Shown here: one piece after another, positions 45,861 to 54,961 of the stretch | Layout: every line of letters starts with the position of its first letter | Numbering within the stretch: position 1 is the stretch's first letter | Assembly (NCBI RefSeq): GCF_009834365.1 | Contig: NZ_CP041348.1 | Coordinates: 864,501 to 928,500, forward strand | Source: Komagataeibacter xylinus | Lineage (GTDB): Bacteria; Pseudomonadota; Alphaproteobacteria; Acetobacterales; Acetobacteraceae | Length of the DNA: 64,000 bases | Direction: 5' to 3' | Translations under genes and position numbers: made by a program | The notes under the pieces: generated by a model | Database searches by the model: none | Told to the model about the DNA's origin: nothing | The model's input: the letters and a program-made list of their open reading frames with translations, nothing else

Positions 45861-48047
45861 TCAGGGCAACTGCGCCAGCAGGTGCAGTCCTTCAGCACTG
45901 CCCAGAACGGCTGATTTCTCCGCCCGGTTGAGTTCACGCACTGCCGTAGCCAGGTCTGGTGCCTCACGTAGCTTGAGCAGCCCTACGAGCAGGGCCGGAT
46001 TGATCGGGTCGCCCCGCCTGCGCGGCGGCGGCAGCATGATCTCGTGCACCCGCAAGAGCCCCCCACGGGCACGCAGGGCCGCAATGGCCTCCTGTATGGG
46101 GCGGCCTGCCATCTGGTCCATATAGACCACGGCTTCATGCAGCACCGGCGGCGGGTCCGTCTCCTCGGGGATGAGGAGCAGCCGCGCGCGGCGCAGGATC
46201 TGCCCTGCCGCCTCACTGCCGGTCAGGGCGGCAAGCGGAATGGCGCAGACCAGCCCGAGGGTGACCGGCAGCATCCACAAAAACAGCGGCAGCGACACGC
46301 TCCACGCCGCCCCCGCCAGCGCAATGCCCAGCACCGTATGCACCCAGTACAGCCGTACGTTCTGCATGATCTGCAAACCGCCCGCGTCACGCCGCTGCGC
46401 ATTCCAGCCGGAATCACGGCCAAGCAAGATGGACAGCACGCCCGCTGTCTGGATCATCATGGCAATCGGCGCGATCAGGCCGCCGATCAGCGTTTCGACC
46501 AGAATGGAGGCCCCCGCCATGATCCCGCCCCCGCACCCCCGGCGCAGCGGAGCATCAATGAGCAGCAGCCCATAGGCCAGAATTTTGGGAGCCAGCAGCA
46601 CGATCATGGTGCCGATGAACATGTATTCCGCCTGCACGGGGTCAACATGTGGCCAGTGTGGATAAAGCAGCTTGGTATCGCCAAAATATTCCGGCTTGTA
46701 GAAGCGGTTCTGCAACGAGACCACAATGCCCACAAGCAGGAAGATCAGCCATAGCGGCGCCGTGACATAGGAGCCGATGCCCATGAGCATGTGCATGCGG
46801 CTGACCCAGTGCAGCCCACGCGCGGGCAGCACCTTGGCGTGCTGCAGGTTGCCCTGGCACCAGCGCCGGTCGCGGATGGCGATATCGGTCAGCGATGGCG
46901 GGCTTTCCTCATACGAACCCATCAGGGCGGGCACCATATGTATGGCCCAGCCGCCACGGCGCATCAGGGCGGCCTCGACAAAGTCGTGGCTCAGGATCGC
47001 GCCGCCAAAGGGCTTGCGGCCTGGCAGGTGCGGCATGCCCGCCTGCTCGGCAAAGGCTGCCGTGCGGATGACCGCGTTATGCCCCCAGTAATTGCCCTCC
47101 GACCCATGCCACCAGGCAATGCCGTGGGCGATCAGCGGACCATAGACGCGCCCTGCGAACTGCTGCATGCGCGCAAACAGCGTGCGCCCGTTCACGATTA
47201 CCGGCAGGGACTGGATCAGGGCCACGCCGGGATTGTTTTCCATGGCCGAGGTCAGGCGCACGATCACGTCGCCCGACATGACGCTGTCGGCATCGAGCGT
47301 GATCATCTGCTGGTAGGCCGCGCCGTAGTTACGCACCCATTCACCAATATTGCCGGCCTTGCGGTCGGTATTGACCGCGCGCCTGCGGTAGAACAGGCGC
47401 CCGCCCCAGCCCGTGGCGCGGCACAGGGCCATGTAGGCGGCTTCCTCCGCCACCCAGATGTCAGGATCGGTGGTGTCGGACAGGATGAACACGTCAAACG
47501 CGCGTTCCTGCCGCGTGGCGCCCAGGCTGTCGATGGTGGCGCGCAGCCCGGCCATGACACGGCCCGGATCTTCATTATAGGTGGGCATGAGCAGCGCCGT
47601 GCGGGTGGTGACCCGCGGCAGCGCGCCACTGCGCTTGATGCCAAGCCCCAGCCCGCCATGCGCCAGCATGGAGGCAAAGCCCGCCAGCGCCGAGGTAAAG
47701 GCCAGCGCGATCCACAGGAACAGCATGACGAACAGCAGCAGCATGACCATGCCCGCCACCGAGCGCTGCACGGCATTGAACACGAGGTCCATCTCGTAAC
47801 CGGCCATGCCGGTCATGACCACGGCACCGCCAATGACCACAAGCCGCCGCAGCCCGATCAGCCGCCATTCGGTAGCGGGCATTGCGGGGCGGCCGTGCCG
47901 GTCGGGTTCGGCTTCGAGCGCGCGCACGGGCATGTCGAGCGGGGCCTGGGGCGGCAGGGCGGCCCAGCCCTGCGGCAGCAGGCTGGCAGGGGGTACCGGC
48001 CGGGCCGGGCGCCGTGGCGCCCCTACGGCGTCCATCGATAGACCCAT
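45861..48047 (-). CDS. opgH: Periplasmic glucan glucosyltransferase OpgH
   Basis: This 728-residue membrane glycosyltransferase (family GT2) polymerises beta-1,2-linked glucan from UDP-glucose and threads it through the membrane. Membrane spans flank a cytosolic catalytic domain containing FILSDTTD, ITLDADSVMSGDVIVRL and RDRRWCQGNLQHAKVL (the QxxRW-like motif). The start overlaps the opgG end by 25 bases, or 13 if the ATG at 48035 is used. Confidence 0.94.
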   Translation of the reverse strand: MGLSMDAVGAPRRPARPVPPASLLPQGWAALPPQAPLDMPVRALEAEPDRHGRPAMPATEWRLIGLRRLVVIGGAVVMTGMAGYEMDLVFNAVQRSVAGMVMLLLFVMLFLWIALAFTSALAGFASMLAHGGLGLGIKRSGALPRVTTRTALLMPTYNEDPGRVMAGLRATIDSLGATRQERAFDVFILSDTTDPDIWVAEEAAYMALCRATGWGGRLFYRRRAVNTDRKAGNIGEWVRNYGAAYQQMITLDADSVMSGDVIVRLTSAMENNPGVALIQSLPVIVNGRTLFARMQQFAGRVYGPLIAHGIAWWHGSEGNYWGHNAVIRTAAFAEQAGMPHLPGRKPFGGAILSHDFVEAALMRRGGWAIHMVPALMGSYEESPPSLTDIAIRDRRWCQGNLQHAKVLPARGLHWVSRMHMLMGIGSYVTAPLWLIFLLVGIVVSLQNRFYKPEYFGDTKLLYPHWPHVDPVQAEYMFIGTMIVLLAPKILAYGLLLIDAPLRRGCGGGIMAGASILVETLIGGLIAPIAMMIQTAGVLSILLGRDSGWNAQRRDAGGLQIMQNVRLYWVHTVLGIALAGAAWSVSLPLFLWMLPVTLGLVCAIPLAALTGSEAAGQILRRARLLLIPEETDPPPVLHEAVVYMDQMAGRPIQEAIAALRARGGLLRVHEIMLPPPRRRGDPINPALLVGLLKLREAPDLATAVRELNRAEKSAVLGSAEGLHLLAQLP

Positions 48048-49546
48048 TCTTCCGATACGGGGCCATTGTCATCGGCCAGCACGCAGTTCAGTTCCGCCAC
48101 CTTGGCATCACCGGGTGCAAACTCGAACGTGCTGCGCCAGCCATGGATGGGCTCGACCGGCTCGACCACCACATTGCGGATTTCACCCGCCGAGGTGCGG
48201 CATTGCAGGTGGAAATGCGGGTTATCGGGCAGCTTGTCGAAGGGTGTGCCGACAAAATCGAGATCGAAGAAGCGCGTATGCGAATCATCGGTCGCATCGC
48301 CTACGCGGGTGGCGGCAATACGCGCGAGCCTGGTGGGCCAGGGCGTGTCCCACCCCCAGTACATGCGGTAGGTGAACACGTATTCGCGGCCTGCCGCCAG
48401 CGGCTCCTGCGGGCGCCAGAACGAGACGATGTTGTCATTCACCTCGTTGGGGGTGGGAATTTCCACCAGGTCGACAGCCCCTGCACCCCAGTCCCCGATC
48501 GGCTCGATCCATAGCGAGGGACGCTTTTCATAATTCAGCGCCACGTCCTCGAAATCGGTAAAGGCACGCTTGCGCTGCATCAGGCCAAAGCCATGCGGCC
48601 GCACATCGGTAAAGGCGGAGAACTGCAGGTCACGCGGATTGCGCAGCGGCCGCCACAACTGCTGCCCGCTGCCGGTCCACATGGAAAGACCTTCGCTGTC
48701 ATGAGCGGCGGGGCGCCAGTCATCCACGCGCGAGCGGTCATTGGCGTCAAAATAGAACATGCCGGTGAGCGGCGCTATGCCGGATTCGGCTATCGCCTTG
48801 CGCGGGTAGAGCGAGGACTGCACGTCAAACACCGTGGTCTCGCCGGGGCGGATGGTAAAGCGGAACGCGCCGGTGAGCGAGGGGCTGTCGAGCAGCGCAT
48901 GCAGCACCACGCTATCCACCCCCGCCTTGGGCTTTTCCAGCCAGAATGCGCGGAACAGGGCGAATTCCTCGCCCGTCGGGTCGCCGGTGCCATTGGCGAA
49001 GCCACGGGCGGACAGGCCATAGGTCTGCCCCTTGGCTACGGCGCGGAAATAGGACGCGCCCAGAAAGACGCAGAACTCCTCCATCACACCCGGCGTATTG
49101 ATGGGCGCGCGCAGGCGCAGACCGGCAAAACCGATATCATCATTCACCCGCAGGGCGGGATCGTTAAAGGTAAACATGTCGGGGCTGAAGGCGATGGGGC
49201 GGCTCTGGCCATCAACCACCTCGTTCATGTCGATCCGTGGTGCGTACAGATAACCACGGGGAAAGAACTCGACCTCGAAACCGAGGTTCTCGCCATGCCA
49301 CAGCGCCTGCTCGGGGCGATAGGCCATGGAATTGTACTGATCGAAATTCAGGTTGCGCAGGGGCGCGGGCAAAGACTGGGAAGGCGGCTGGTAAGCCTGC
49401 TGCGACAACTGATGGGCCAGCGTGCGAACCGTGTTGGAGTCAAAATTGCTGCTCTGGGTCGCCCGCGCTGCGCGTGGCGCGGCAATCCCCACGACTGACA
49501 GGGCGGACAGGGCCGTGCCCGCTTTCATGAAATTACGTCGTAACAC
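48023..49546 (-). CDS. opgG: Glucan biosynthesis protein OpgG/OpgD family, Tat-exported
   Basis: This 507-residue periplasmic protein is required for osmoregulated glucan synthesis with OpgH. It has the family segments AYRPEQALWHGENLGFEVEFFPRG, FGLMQRKRAFTDFEDVALNYEKRPSLWIEPIGDWG and YVFTYRMYWG. Its N-terminus MLRRNFMKAGTALSALSVVGI has a twin-arginine motif, as in OpgD, so it may be exported folded. The GTG start at 49546 is preceded by GGAG nine bases away. Confidence 0.92.
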   Translation of the reverse strand: MLRRNFMKAGTALSALSVVGIAAPRAARATQSSNFDSNTVRTLAHQLSQQAYQPPSQSLPAPLRNLNFDQYNSMAYRPEQALWHGENLGFEVEFFPRGYLYAPRIDMNEVVDGQSRPIAFSPDMFTFNDPALRVNDDIGFAGLRLRAPINTPGVMEEFCVFLGASYFRAVAKGQTYGLSARGFANGTGDPTGEEFALFRAFWLEKPKAGVDSVVLHALLDSPSLTGAFRFTIRPGETTVFDVQSSLYPRKAIAESGIAPLTGMFYFDANDRSRVDDWRPAAHDSEGLSMWTGSGQQLWRPLRNPRDLQFSAFTDVRPHGFGLMQRKRAFTDFEDVALNYEKRPSLWIEPIGDWGAGAVDLVEIPTPNEVNDNIVSFWRPQEPLAAGREYVFTYRMYWGWDTPWPTRLARIAATRVGDATDDSHTRFFDLDFVGTPFDKLPDNPHFHLQCRTSAGEIRNVVVEPVEPIHGWRSTFEFAPGDAKVAELNCVLADDNGPVSEEWVYRWTP

Positions 49547-49664
49547 CTAATTCAACTCCAGTCCGTTCTTCTTTTCAGAAGTGCTGACACAATTATTCTT
49601 AATTTTTTACCACTGTGCAAAGGCACTTATGCCACAACCGTGATCAGCAGTGCTGATGGCTTTT

Positions 49665-50018
49665 TCACGGCGTGGATGAACACATACCTGCCAATGTTTC
49701 AAGTGGACCCTGTACGGCCTCGCGCGCGGCCTGCTCGATTTCACGGTACAGACGCAGCACCGCCTCGCCCTCTGCCGAAAGGCCGGCCCCGCCACCACCG
49801 CCCGGTCGCGCGCTGACCAGCGGGCGGGCAAAAGTGGTATTCATCGCCTCGACCAGCAGCCACGCCCGCCGGTAGGACATGCCCATGGCCCGCGCTGCTG
49901 CCGAGATCGAACCTGTCTCGCCAATCTGTTCAAGCAGGCGGATCTTGCCATGCCCGAGCAGGGGCGTGCCATTCGCGTCGAGCCGCAAGGTCAGGCGCAT
50001 CTGTGTCATGTTTTCCAT
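49665..50018 (-). CDS. ModE-type winged-helix regulator
   Basis: This 117-residue protein consists only of the ModE N-terminal DNA-binding domain (GKIRLLEQIGETGSISAAARAMGMSYRRAWLLVEAMN followed by a Gly-rich wing). The molybdate-binding TOBE domains are absent, so it may sense something else or act constitutively. The ATG at 50018 is the family start. It is divergent from the GNAT gene. Confidence 0.85.
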   Translation of the reverse strand: MENMTQMRLTLRLDANGTPLLGHGKIRLLEQIGETGSISAAARAMGMSYRRAWLLVEAMNTTFARPLVSARPGGGGGAGLSAEGEAVLRLYREIEQAAREAVQGPLETLAGMCSSTP

Positions 50019-50090
50019 ACTCCCGGCAGCCGCTATGATAATGGCCTCTTCTACCTGAAATATCCTTGTCTGGAATGGATTTTTCCCATC

Positions 50091-50624
50091 ATGCGCCAAC
50101 CTGTCCTTCCATCGCGGTCACCTTTGGCTTCATGGACCCCGATGCAGCCGGACCATCTGCCCGCAGTCGTGGCGCTTGCTACCCGTATGCACCCCGGCTG
50201 CCCCGAACGGGCGGACGTGCTCGATGAACGCCGCAGGCTGTGCCCTGCGGGCTGCCTGGTGCTGACGGAGGCAGACGGACAGGTTGGCGGCTACATGTTG
50301 AGCCACCCGTGGCGCATGGCCTGCCCGCCCGCGCTCGATACCCATCTTGGCCACCTGCCGCACGGTCCTGATTGCTGGTACCTGCATGATATTGCTATCA
50401 ATCCTGCCTTGCGCGGTCAGGGCCATGCCCATGCGGCGCTGCACCATCTTGGCGCGCAGGCGCGTCTTCATGGCGTGAAATGGCTGGCCCTGATGGCGGC
50501 GGAAGGTGCGCGCGCGCTCTGGGCACATCTGGGGTTTACGCCAACACCAGACGTGCCTGCCGCCATTACCGCAAGTTATGGGGCCGATGCCTGCCCCATG
50601 CGCCGGGCATTACCGGGTAGCTGA
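50091..50624 (+). CDS. GNAT-family N-acetyltransferase
   Basis: This 177-residue acetyl-CoA-dependent acetyltransferase has the signature WYLHDIAINPALRGQGHAHAALHHL (motif A with the Q/RxxGxG/A acetyl-CoA site), followed by LALMAAEGARALWAHLGF. The target is unknown. It starts 72 bases from the divergent ModE-like gene. Confidence 0.85.
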   Translation: MRQPVLPSRSPLASWTPMQPDHLPAVVALATRMHPGCPERADVLDERRRLCPAGCLVLTEADGQVGGYMLSHPWRMACPPALDTHLGHLPHGPDCWYLHDIAINPALRGQGHAHAALHHLGAQARLHGVKWLALMAAEGARALWAHLGFTPTPDVPAAITASYGADACPMRRALPGS

Positions 50625-50639
50625 CATATTTCAAAATAA

Positions 50640-50663
50640 TAAAAGCTTCACCAGAACCTTTTT
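50640..50663 (-). repeat. Double-hairpin repeat, copy H (fragment)
   Basis: Only one end of the element survives (AAAAGCTTCACCAGAACCTTTTT), in reverse orientation. It lies between the GNAT gene and the converging mannitol dehydrogenase gene and reaches into the stop codon of the latter (50662-50664). No hairpin can form from it. Confidence 0.7.
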
Positions 50664-52128
50664 ACAGGTCCTGCATGACCGCGCGCACACCGCGTTCACG
50701 GATGGCATGGCGTGTTTTGACCACGGCGGCATCGAGCGCTATCGCATCCATGTCGCGCCAGCCATCAAAGGCAGGCAGGGCAAGCGCCGCCGCAAGATTG
50801 GCCTCATTGACCAGTGCCATGTCATCGGCATCGAGCGTAGGCTCGAGCGGGGTGTAGCTTTCGCCTTTCTCGTCACGGCCGCGCAGCATTTCCAGATAGG
50901 CGGCAATGCCAAAGGCGATACGGCCCAGATCATGCCCGCTCTCCAGCGAGCGGCGCACCGTATCGGTCCAGAACACCCGCACCTTCGAGGCCCCGTCGCT
51001 GCAGATCCGCAAAAGCGTATCGGCCACCGCCTGGTTGGAAAAGCGGCTGAGCAGACGCCTGCGATAGACATCAAGGTCAAAATCGGCGGGCGCATCGATC
51101 TGGGGCATGGCATCATGCATCCAGTAGGCGTTGACCAGGTGCTCGAGGTCGGCATCGGCCACCGCTTCATGCGCGTAGCGGTAGCCCAGCAGCAACCCTG
51201 CCGCACCAAGCAGGATGTGCCCGGCATTGAGCATGCGCACCTTCACCTGCTCATAACCCGCCACGTCATCCACAAACTGCACGCCCGCCTTTTCCAGCGC
51301 GGGGCGGCCATTGCAGAAATTATCTTCCAGCACCCACTGGCTGAAGTCCTCCGCCAGCACGGGCAGTTCGTCGTCCAGCCCGCTGGCATCGTTCAGCGCC
51401 TGGCGCGTGGCCCGGTCCACGCCGGGCGTGATGCGGTCAACCATGGAGCACGGAAAGGTCACGTTGGCATCGATCCAGTCGGCCAGATCGGGGTCAACCG
51501 CGCGGGCATAGCCCACAAAGGCTGCCCGCGCGACATGACCATTGCTGCGCAGGTTATCGCATGAAAGCACGGTAAAGGGCGGCAGGCCCGCCTCGCGCCT
51601 GCGGCGCAGCCCCTCCACCACGTAACCGAACACGGTGGCCGGCCTGCGCGGATGGGCAAGATCCGCGCTCACGCCCGCCTCATCAAGGCAAAAGCAGCCG
51701 GTTTCCTCATCGATATTGTAGCCGCCTTCGGTAATCGTCATGCTGACGATGCGCGTCTCGGGGTCTGCCAGGCGGCCCAGCACCGCCTCGGGGTCGGCCG
51801 GGGCGAGCAGGTATTCGCGCAGTGCACCGATGATGGAGATGGTGCGCGCGCCATCCGCCGCCACCTCGGACAGGGAATACAGGCAGTCCTGCTGCTGGAA
51901 CTGCCGCGCCTTGGCTTCCCCGCGCGGGCCACCATTGAGCCCTACGCCCACGATGCCCCATTGCGACTGACCGGGCAGGCCAAGGCACTGGTTGACGTAC
52001 CACGCCTCATGCGCACGGAAGAAATTGCCCACGCCAAAATGAACGATCCCTCGCCCGACCGCCTCACGCCTGTATGGCAGCGCCTGCACGCCAGCGGGAA
52101 GGGTGTTGAGGGTTGTTTCGTTCAGCAT
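50662..52128 (-). CDS. Mannitol 2-dehydrogenase family protein
   Basis: This 488-residue long-chain polyol dehydrogenase has the nucleotide-site start GRGIVHFGVGNFFRAHEAWYVNQ, followed by TITEGGYNID, LSCDNLRSNG and VKVRMLNAGHILLGAAGLLLGY with the catalytic lysine. Mannitol, fructuronate and tagaturonate dehydrogenases share these features; mannitol or arabinitol/fructose interconversion fits an acetic acid bacterium best. It starts 18 bases after the FUSC gene and is likely in its operon. Confidence 0.87.
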   Translation of the reverse strand: MLNETTLNTLPAGVQALPYRREAVGRGIVHFGVGNFFRAHEAWYVNQCLGLPGQSQWGIVGVGLNGGPRGEAKARQFQQQDCLYSLSEVAADGARTISIIGALREYLLAPADPEAVLGRLADPETRIVSMTITEGGYNIDEETGCFCLDEAGVSADLAHPRRPATVFGYVVEGLRRRREAGLPPFTVLSCDNLRSNGHVARAAFVGYARAVDPDLADWIDANVTFPCSMVDRITPGVDRATRQALNDASGLDDELPVLAEDFSQWVLEDNFCNGRPALEKAGVQFVDDVAGYEQVKVRMLNAGHILLGAAGLLLGYRYAHEAVADADLEHLVNAYWMHDAMPQIDAPADFDLDVYRRRLLSRFSNQAVADTLLRICSDGASKVRVFWTDTVRRSLESGHDLGRIAFGIAAYLEMLRGRDEKGESYTPLEPTLDADDMALVNEANLAAALALPAFDGWRDMDAIALDAAVVKTRHAIRERGVRAVMQDL

Positions 52129-52146
52129 GGTGTTCCTGTGCTCCTT

Positions 52147-53292
52147 CTAGGGTGAGGGGCGGCCACGACCCTCCGGCATGGGGACGGAGGCAGCCTTGCC
52201 CTCGGGCTCGAATCCGGCCTCGGCCACCAGCGGGTGGCCATCAAGCGGGAACGGGCCATCATCCGTGCGCCCGTCCGACCAGATATTCCGCACGGCCAGC
52301 CGCATGTCGGCATGCAGCAGCCCTAAAGCGAAACGCATGACAGGGGTCCAGTGTTCCCCGCCCTGCTGTTCCAGCCGGTCAAGCAGGGGGCGCATGTCAT
52401 CATCGGGCAGGGTACGGCCCCGGCGGGTCTTGGCCAGCATGTCGCACCGCTCGGCCATCTGGCCCAGCACATCGACCAGCATGTCACGCTCATGGGCAAG
52501 GACATCGCCGGTATGGGCGGTCTCGCCCTCGGTGCCCGCGCGCGCGATAAAAATGGCATCCGAGCGGATCCGGCGCAAAAGCCCCGGCAGGCGCAGCACC
52601 AGCGGGTCGTGCTTCGCCAGTGAGGACGGATGCTCCACCTCCGCCTCCTGCACGCCGTCATTCATGTCCTGCAGCAGGGAGCGGCACATCGTATCGATGG
52701 TGGCCAGCGCGTCATGGTCGGGATGGTTCTGCAAGGCACCCGAAAGCAGGTCTGACAGGCGCCGCAGCAGGCTTGCGGCATTGCCCAGCACCTCGCGCCG
52801 CGCCTCGCCGCGCAGCACAAAGAACGACACCGCAAACGACACCACCACCCCGGTCATGATCGAGGCGATGCGCTGCAGGGGCCGCGAAAACGGCTCGCCC
52901 GTGGCGGGGAACAGCAGCACTACCATGAGGGTAACAATGGCCACCCGCATCTTGGGCCGCAGCGCCACGAGCACGGCAAGCGGCATGAGCATGACCCAGA
53001 ACACCATGCCCACCGAGAGCGATGTATACTGCTCGAGTGCAATGGCGGACATGCCCGCCGCAGCGCCGATAAGCGTGCCCACGATCTGCTCGCGCCCGGT
53101 CGAGAGCGTCTGTGTCAGGCGGCTCTGGGTAATGACGATGACCGAGGTGATGAGCGCCCAGACCGGCTCATCAAGATGGATGAGGGTGGCGACAATGCCG
53201 GACAGGATGAGCGAAACATTCATCCGCACGACCTGCCGCCACGTGCCCCGCCCCATGATGGAATAAAGCAGGTTCTTCAGGCGTTCAGGCAT
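52147..53292 (-). CDS. FUSC-family membrane protein
   Basis: This 381-residue protein has hydrophobic N-terminal spans (residues 25-160: SLILSGIVATLI, VWALITSVIVIT, IVGTLIGAAAG, VFWVMLMPLAVLVAL, VVSFAVSFFVL) and a soluble helical C-terminal half. The layout matches the fusaric-acid-resistance/AaeB-like aromatic efflux family, though it has one membrane module rather than two. The ATG is five bases after the degP stop. Confidence 0.82.
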   Translation of the reverse strand: MPERLKNLLYSIMGRGTWRQVVRMNVSLILSGIVATLIHLDEPVWALITSVIVITQSRLTQTLSTGREQIVGTLIGAAAGMSAIALEQYTSLSVGMVFWVMLMPLAVLVALRPKMRVAIVTLMVVLLFPATGEPFSRPLQRIASIMTGVVVSFAVSFFVLRGEARREVLGNAASLLRRLSDLLSGALQNHPDHDALATIDTMCRSLLQDMNDGVQEAEVEHPSSLAKHDPLVLRLPGLLRRIRSDAIFIARAGTEGETAHTGDVLAHERDMLVDVLGQMAERCDMLAKTRRGRTLPDDDMRPLLDRLEQQGGEHWTPVMRFALGLLHADMRLAVRNIWSDGRTDDGPFPLDGHPLVAEAGFEPEGKAASVPMPEGRGRPSP

Positions 53293-53297
53293 GCGGC

Positions 53298-54881
53298 TCA
53301 GTGCCCGCTCCCCTCAGGCAGGGGGAAGGGCACCCAGCGCAGCCCATCGGCATTCTGCACCAGGAACAGCACGGTCTTGCGGTGCTGGGCGCGGGCGGCG
53401 TCGATCTGGCGGCGCAGGTCGGCGGGCGTGTTGACAGCCGACTGCTGCACCTCGGTCACCACATCACCGGGGCGCAGGCCGCGCTCGGCGGCGGGGCTGT
53501 CATCGGTCACACCGGTCACCAGCACGCCCTTCTGCCCTTCGGCCATGTTGTATTTCTGGCGCGCGATGTCATCGATCTCGCCCACGGTAAAGCCCATGCC
53601 CGCAATGGCCAGGCTGCCCTGGGCAGGGTTTTTGCTGGCGGGCCTGCTGTCGGCCTTGTCGGTCTTTTCCTCGGGCAGGGCGCCGATGGTAATGGCCACG
53701 TTCATCTGCTGGCCCTTACGCCAGATGCCCAGATGCGCCACACTGCCGCCGGCAAGCTCGGCCACGAGGCGCGGCAGGGCGCGGCCATCAATGTCCTTGC
53801 CGTTCAGGCTCTGGATCACGTCGCCGGTCTGCAGATGCGCCACCGCCGCGGGCCCCTTGGGCTCGACGCCCGCGATCAGCGCGCCGTGGGGGCTTTTCAG
53901 CCCCAGCCCATCGGCAATTTCCTGCGTCACGTCCTGAATGCGCACGCCAATCCACCCGCGCGTGACCCGGCCATGGTGGCGGAGCTGCTCGATGATGCCC
54001 TGCGCTTCCGCCGAGGGGATGGAAAAGCCGATGCCGATCGACCCGCCCGAAGGCGAGAAGATGGCGGTATTGATACCGATCACCTCGCCGCGCAGGTTGA
54101 ACAGCGGGCCACCGGAATTGCCCTTGTTGATGGGCGCATCGGTCTGGATGAAATCATCATACGGCCCCTGCTCGATATTGCGCCCGCGTGAGGACACGAT
54201 GCCCGCCGTAACCGTGCCTGACAGGCCAAAGGGGTTGCCAATCGCCAGCACCCAGTCGCCCACGCGGGCGTGGTCGCTATCACCAAACGGCACGGCGGGC
54301 AGGGGCTTGGGGCTGTCGACTTTCAGCACGGCAAGATCGGTGCGGTCATCATGGCCGAGCAGGCGGGCCTTGAGCACGGTGTTGTCCTGCAGCGTGATGG
54401 TGATCTGGTCTGCATGGCGCACGACGTGGTTGTTGGTCACGATCACGCCGGAAGGGTCGATGATGAAGCCCGAGCCAAGCGCCTGCATCTTGCGTGGCGG
54501 CGCGTTGGGGCTGCCCTGGCGGTTCATGAAGTCGTGGAAGAACTTCTCGAACGGCGAACCTTCAGGGAAGTTGGGCACCTGCGGCGCGCTGTCGCCATCA
54601 TCGCCGTCGTCATCGTCCTCACCGGGGCGGACCATCTCGGTGGTGGACACGTTGACCACGGCGGGCAGCAGCCGGGCCGCGAGGTCGGCAAAGCTGTCGG
54701 GCATGTTGCGCCCCTCGCCGGGCAGGCGCAGCGGCGCTGCGGCGGCAGGCGGCGTGGCGGGGGCCGGAACGGGTGTTGACGCCGGGGCGGTATCGACCGC
54801 GCGGGCGGCGTGGCCCCCAAGGGCCGTGACCAGCCCCATGGCAAGGCAGGATCGGGAAAAGACTGCGGCGCGAAAGGACAT
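53298..54881 (-). CDS. Periplasmic serine endoprotease DegP/HtrA (Do)
   Basis: This 527-residue protease-chaperone has an N-terminal signal peptide, a Pro/Ala-rich segment, a trypsin-like domain with the catalytic triad H152 (TNNHVVRH), D182 (DDRTDLAVLK) and S256 (NKGNSGGPLF), and two PDZ domains (about 300-390 and 430-520). It also has an acidic insert DDDDGDDGDS near residue 90. It degrades or refolds damaged envelope proteins. Confidence 0.95.
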   Translation of the reverse strand: MSFRAAVFSRSCLAMGLVTALGGHAARAVDTAPASTPVPAPATPPAAAAPLRLPGEGRNMPDSFADLAARLLPAVVNVSTTEMVRPGEDDDDGDDGDSAPQVPNFPEGSPFEKFFHDFMNRQGSPNAPPRKMQALGSGFIIDPSGVIVTNNHVVRHADQITITLQDNTVLKARLLGHDDRTDLAVLKVDSPKPLPAVPFGDSDHARVGDWVLAIGNPFGLSGTVTAGIVSSRGRNIEQGPYDDFIQTDAPINKGNSGGPLFNLRGEVIGINTAIFSPSGGSIGIGFSIPSAEAQGIIEQLRHHGRVTRGWIGVRIQDVTQEIADGLGLKSPHGALIAGVEPKGPAAVAHLQTGDVIQSLNGKDIDGRALPRLVAELAGGSVAHLGIWRKGQQMNVAITIGALPEEKTDKADSRPASKNPAQGSLAIAGMGFTVGEIDDIARQKYNMAEGQKGVLVTGVTDDSPAAERGLRPGDVVTEVQQSAVNTPADLRRQIDAARAQHRKTVLFLVQNADGLRWVPFPLPEGSGH

Positions 54882-54961
54882 GGGGCTCTTACATCCTGCT
54901 GAACGGGATCGATCGGACGGGCACCTATATCACGCCCTTTACGGGGGCGGAAACCACAGCT

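Noticed and set aside
46791..48041. A 416-residue rightward frame opposite opgH
   Set aside because: Antisense shadow of the glucosyltransferase with no family features or ribosome-binding site.
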